Assembly (NCBI RefSeq): GCF_003075525.1
Contig: NZ_QDDR01000003.1
Span: 310,001-374,000 of the forward strand
Length of the DNA stretch: 64,000 nucleotides
Direction of reading: 5' to 3'
Source of the DNA: Pararhodobacter aggregans
GTDB lineage: Bacteria; Pseudomonadota; Alphaproteobacteria; Rhodobacterales; Rhodobacteraceae
Shown: positions 61,122 through 64,000 of the stretch, piece by piece
Position numbering within the stretch: the stretch's first letter is position 1
Layout: each line of letters starts with the position of its first letter
Program-made: the position numbers and the translations under genes
The notes under the pieces: model-generated
Databases searched by the model: none
The model's input: only the letters and a program-made list of their open reading frames with translations
What the model was told of the DNA's origin: nothing

Positions 61122-61138
61122 CAATGGCAGTACCATGA
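61122..61138. promoter_or_regulatory. Predicted GntR operator CAATGG-CAGTA-CCATGA
   Basis: The core TGGCAGTACCA differs from TGGTNNNACCA at one base. It overlaps the ATG (61135) of the third GntR gene if that start is used, or lies just upstream of the GTG start at 61159. Either place suits autorepression. Confidence 0.55.
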
Positions 61139-61890
61139 ACAAAAGTAACAGAGGACGTGTGGTTACGGTGTTCAAGCCCGTCAAAAGCATTCGCACTTTC
61201 GAAGCGATCTCCGATCAGATCCGGCGGCAGATCGAAACCGGCACGCTGCGCCCGGGCGACAAACTTCCCGCCGAGCGCGAGCTGGCGATCCAGTTCGGCG
61301 TGTCGCGCAATGCGGTGCGCGAGGCGCTGCGCATTCTGGAAAGCGCGGGCGTGCTGGAGTTGCAGAAAGGCGCCAGCGGCGGGGCCTTCATCCTGGACGG
61401 CGACGGGTCGAACATCAGCCAGTCGATCAGCGACATGATGGCGCTGAAACGCATCAGCCTGCAGCACCTGACCGAAGCCCGGGTCGAGCTGATGAACGTG
61501 ATCCTGAAACTTGCCTGCGCCCATGCCGACGATGCCGATTTCGCGTTGCTGGAAAAGAATATCGAAAAGAGCCGCGTCGCCATCGAGGCCAAGGATCGCG
61601 ACACGCAGATGGAATTGAACGCCGAGTTCTATTCCATCATCGCCCAGGCCACCAAGAACCCGATCTACACCCTGCTGGTCGCGCCGATTTCCGAGGTGGT
61701 GCGGCGCTTCGTCAAGGATGCCGGGATCCGCGCCACGATCGAGGTCATCGACACCCGCGAGGAATTGTTGCGCCTCATGCGGGCGCGCGAGGCTGATCGC
61801 GCCATCGCCCTGTTGACCGAGTATCTCGAAACCACGCATCGGGCCATTCTGCGCCGCTCGCCGACCGAGACGCAGCCCGCGCCGCAATAG
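61135..61890 (+). CDS. FadR-family GntR transcriptional regulator (repressor 3)
   Basis: This protein (251 residues from ATG 61135) has a winged helix (LRPGDKLPAERELAIQFGVSRNAVREALRILESAGVLELQKG) and an FCD-type domain. It is clearly paralogous to repressors 1 and 2. The start is uncertain: ATG 61135 has no ribosome binding site, while GTG 61159 and GTG 61168 stand 3 and 12 bases after GAGGA and would begin near the conserved VFKPVKSIRTFE. It lies between the hydrolase gene and the MaoC/FadJ genes. Confidence 0.9.
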   Translation: MNKSNRGRVVTVFKPVKSIRTFEAISDQIRRQIETGTLRPGDKLPAERELAIQFGVSRNAVREALRILESAGVLELQKGASGGAFILDGDGSNISQSISDMMALKRISLQHLTEARVELMNVILKLACAHADDADFALLEKNIEKSRVAIEAKDRDTQMELNAEFYSIIAQATKNPIYTLLVAPISEVVRRFVKDAGIRATIEVIDTREELLRLMRAREADRAIALLTEYLETTHRAILRRSPTETQPAPQ

Positions 61891-61926
61891 CCCGGCCCGG
61901 CGGGAGGAGCCGGACCGGGCAGGCCG

Positions 61927-62781
61927 TCACTCGGCGCGCGCACGACCCGCCGCAAGGACGACGGCATCGCGGGAGGGCACGCTGGCCTCGAAGAGCAGAT
62001 CGGCGCCCATGTCCCAGACCTCGAACCTGAGCGTCTCACCGGGGTAGACCGGCTTCGCCATCCGCACCGACAGCGCCTTCAGCGCGGCGCCCGGTTTGGC
62101 CGCCAGGATCGCCCGCCCGGCGATGCCGAAGGTGCAGAGCCCGTGCAGGATCGGCCGGTCGAAACCGACGCTGCGGGCGCGCTCGGGGTCGATATGCAGC
62201 GGGTTCATGTCGCCGTTCAGCCGGTAGATCAGCGCCTGTTGCGGCAGGGTGGCGATCTCGATGCGGGCGTCGGGCGCGCGGTCAGGCTTCTGCCAGTCGT
62301 TTCGCGGCTGCTGCTGCGTCCCGCCAAAGCCCCCGTCGCCCCGGCACAGGTATTGCGAGACGGTGGTGGCGACCAAGGCGCCATCCTCGGTCGCCAGTCG
62401 ACGCTCGACCTCGATGATGACGCCCTTGTCGGCCCCCTTGTCATAGACCGCGGTGATCCGGTTGGTGGCGGTCATCGGGGCGTCGACCGGGATCCGCCGC
62501 ACGACCTCAAGCGTCTGCCCGGCATGGACCAGCTTGCGGAAATCGAGCCCGGCGCGGTCGAACCACATCCCCGGGCTGCCCAGCACCACGGGCATGGTCG
62601 GAAAGACCGAGAGGTCCTTTTCATAGACATAGGCCAGCGCGCGCGAGTCCAGCGGATCGTCGCCTATGCCGAGGCCAAGCGCATAGAGGATGGCGTCGCG
62701 GGGGCTCAGGCGGACCGGCTTGGGGTCGAAGCCGATCCCCATCAGCTGGTCCTCGCGGGGGGAGGTGACGTCAGTGGTCAT
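61927..62781 (-). CDS. MaoC-family enoyl-CoA hydratase (double-hotdog)
   Basis: This 284-residue protein has the hydratase-2 motif in YRLNGDMNPLHIDPERARSVGFDRPILHGL in its second hotdog and a degenerate first hotdog. Such proteins add water to trans-2-enoyl-CoAs to give (R)-3-hydroxyacyl-CoAs, as in steroid and long-chain degradation. AAGGAG lies eight bases before ATG 62781. It is preceded on the same strand by the FadJ-like gene, 24 bases away. Confidence 0.93.
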   Translation of the reverse strand: MTTDVTSPREDQLMGIGFDPKPVRLSPRDAILYALGLGIGDDPLDSRALAYVYEKDLSVFPTMPVVLGSPGMWFDRAGLDFRKLVHAGQTLEVVRRIPVDAPMTATNRITAVYDKGADKGVIIEVERRLATEDGALVATTVSQYLCRGDGGFGGTQQQPRNDWQKPDRAPDARIEIATLPQQALIYRLNGDMNPLHIDPERARSVGFDRPILHGLCTFGIAGRAILAAKPGAALKALSVRMAKPVYPGETLRFEVWDMGADLLFEASVPSRDAVVLAAGRARAE

Positions 62782-62805
62782 GCGGGACACTCCTTCGGTT
62801 CACGG

Positions 62806-64000
62806 TCAGACAAAGGCTTCGTTGCGCGCGGCTTTCTCGCGCAGCAGGGCGGGCGGGCGGAAGCGTTCGCCATGCGCATCGGCCAGCGCATCGGCGCGGG
62901 CGGCAAAGGCCGCGGTGCCGATCATGGTGACGAATTGCAGCACGCCGCCGGTCCAGCGCGGATAGCCGATGCCCAGGATCGAGCCGACATTGGCGTCGCG
63001 CACCGTCTCGACCACGCCTTCCTCGAAGATGCGGATCGCCTCGATCGCCTGGATATAGAGCAGGCGATCCTCGACCTCTTTCGCGTCGATGCTGGCCGAG
63101 CCCGCGTTGAACTGCGTGGCCAGCCCGGGCCAGAGCGTCTTGCTGCCATCCGCGCCGTAATCGTAGAACCCGCCGCCCCCGGCCCGGCCGGGACGCCCCA
63201 GCTCGACCATCCTGGCGATGATCCCGTAGCCCGCCGCCGGGGCGAGGGTGGTGCCCTCGGCCTCGGCATCGCGCAGGGCCTGCTGGCGGGCGGAATGGGT
63301 CAGGCTCAGCGAGACCTGATCCAGAACGGTCAGCGGGCCGACCGGCAGCCCGGCATCCGCCGCGACATTCTCGACCAGCGCGGCCGAGATGCCGTCTTCC
63401 ACCATCTGCGCGCCCTCGCGGATATAGGTGCCGAAGACGCGGCTGGTGAAGAAACCGCGGCTGTCGTTCACCACGATGGGCGTCTTGCCGATCTGCTGCA
63501 CGAAATCGAGCGCCCCGGCCAGCGTCTCGGCGCTGGTTTCGCGGCCCTTGATGATCTCGACCAGCGGCATCCGGTCCACGGGCGAGAAGAAGTGCAGCCC
63601 GATGAAATTCGCGGGCTTTGCCGAGGCCTCGGCCAGCCCGGTGATCGGCAGGGTCGAGGTGTTCGAGGCGAAGATCCCGCCCGGGGCCAGCATCGGCTCG
63701 GCCTCGCGCGTGACGCTTGCCTTCAGCGCGCGATCCTCGAACACCGCCTCGATAATCAGGTCGCAGCCGTCCAGATCCTTGGCCTCGCCACTCGGCCGGA
63801 TCCGGGCCAGCAGCGCATCGGCCTTGTCGCGGCTGGTGTGGCCGCGGGCGATCTGCCCCTCGACCATGCCGCGCAACCGGTCCATGCCCTTTTCGGCGTT
63901 CTCCAACGTCGCGTCCTTCATCACGCAGTCGACCCCGCGCGAGGCCGCGGCATGAGCGATCCCGCCGCCCATCATCCCCGCGCCCAGCACCCCCAGACGA
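62806..64000 (-). CDS. 3-hydroxyacyl-CoA dehydrogenase part of a FadJ/FadB-like protein (partial)
   Basis: The gene runs in from beyond base 64000 and ends at 62806, so only 397 codons are visible. They begin RLGVLGAGMMGGGIAHAAA, the NAD-binding loop, and continue with FIGLHFFSPVDRMPLVEII (catalytic His) and the C-terminal domain WTGGVLQFVTMIG. The missing N-terminus should carry an enoyl-CoA hydratase domain if it is a full FadJ. It precedes the MaoC gene. It oxidises 3-hydroxyacyl-CoAs with NAD+. Confidence 0.93.
   Translation of the reverse strand, partial: RLGVLGAGMMGGGIAHAAASRGVDCVMKDATLENAEKGMDRLRGMVEGQIARGHTSRDKADALLARIRPSGEAKDLDGCDLIIEAVFEDRALKASVTREAEPMLAPGGIFASNTSTLPITGLAEASAKPANFIGLHFFSPVDRMPLVEIIKGRETSAETLAGALDFVQQIGKTPIVVNDSRGFFTSRVFGTYIREGAQMVEDGISAALVENVAADAGLPVGPLTVLDQVSLSLTHSARQQALRDAEAEGTTLAPAAGYGIIARMVELGRPGRAGGGGFYDYGADGSKTLWPGLATQFNAGSASIDAKEVEDRLLYIQAIEAIRIFEEGVVETVRDANVGSILGIGYPRWTGGVLQFVTMIGTAAFAARADALADAHGERFRPPALLREKAARNEAFV

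Noticed and set aside
61891-61926. GC-rich hairpin between repressor 3 and the MaoC gene
   Set aside because: CCCGG/CCGGG arms can pair, but there is no T-tract on either strand, so I do not call it a terminator.
1-64000. Mobile elements, prophage, CRISPR arrays, tRNA or rRNA genes
   Set aside because: I saw no transposase, integrase, direct-repeat array, tRNA cloverleaf or rRNA sequence. The catabolic region has the same high-GC look as its surroundings, so I do not claim recent transfer without a composition calculation.

Overview
The window looks like a chromosomal piece of a high-GC alphaproteobacterium of the order Rhodobacterales, most likely Paracoccus or a close relative. The support is gene content and order (nusA-ylxR-infB; hslO-nudix-cca; secB next to fxsA and a Tim44-like gene; a NaChBac-type sodium channel; a small secreted peptide beside hemH) and the protein sequences themselves. 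I saw no tRNA, rRNA, CRISPR array, insertion sequence or phage gene. This assignment is from memory of these families and was not checked against a database.

Left part, about 1-33.3 kb, is mostly housekeeping. It holds the end of nusA, a YlxR/L7Ae RNA-binding protein and infB; a YjhX (TopAI-like) toxin gene with a GNAT gene directly behind it; a LysE exporter; a MarR/nitrilase/glutaredoxin operon; comF divergent from a methyltransferase; hemH; two L,D-transpeptidases around a CAP-domain lipoprotein; NUDIX hydrolases, Hsp33 and CCA transferase; two paired ABC exporters; an Fe-S RNA methyltransferase; a voltage-gated Na+ channel; a response-regulator/SpoIIE phosphatase divergent from an Hpt protein; ilvA; Smr, Tim44-like, FxsA and SecB; an HD hydrolase; and argG.

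Right part, about 32.3-64 kb, is a catabolic region for one or more unidentified organic acids. It carries three complete TRAP transporters (dctP/Q/M at 34.6-37.4, 51.1-54.1 and 56.7-59.7 kb), four class III CoA-transferase/racemase-family genes, a phthalate-dioxygenase-type Rieske oxygenase with its FMN/2Fe-2S reductase, a DUF35 + thiolase-fold pair resembling ChsH2/Ltp2 aldolases, an acyl-CoA dehydrogenase, an acyl-CoA synthetase, a MaoC-type hydratase, the 3-hydroxyacyl-CoA dehydrogenase part of a FadJ-like protein, a nitroreductase-family protein, an adenylosuccinate-lyase-family enzyme and a metallo-beta-lactamase-fold hydrolase. Together these suggest uptake of a carboxylate, CoA activation, dehydrogenation, hydration, aldol cleavage and ring hydroxylation.

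The most striking regulatory signal is a set of eight 17-bp palindromes of the form (T/A)ATTGG-N5-CCAAT(A/T). They lie in front of nearly every operon of the 38-61 kb region, which also encodes three FadR-family GntR repressors. The five central bases divide the sites into classes (TAGGT; TTCTA; and single sites with ACTGA, TTAGG and CAGTA), so the palindromes may show which repressor controls which operon.
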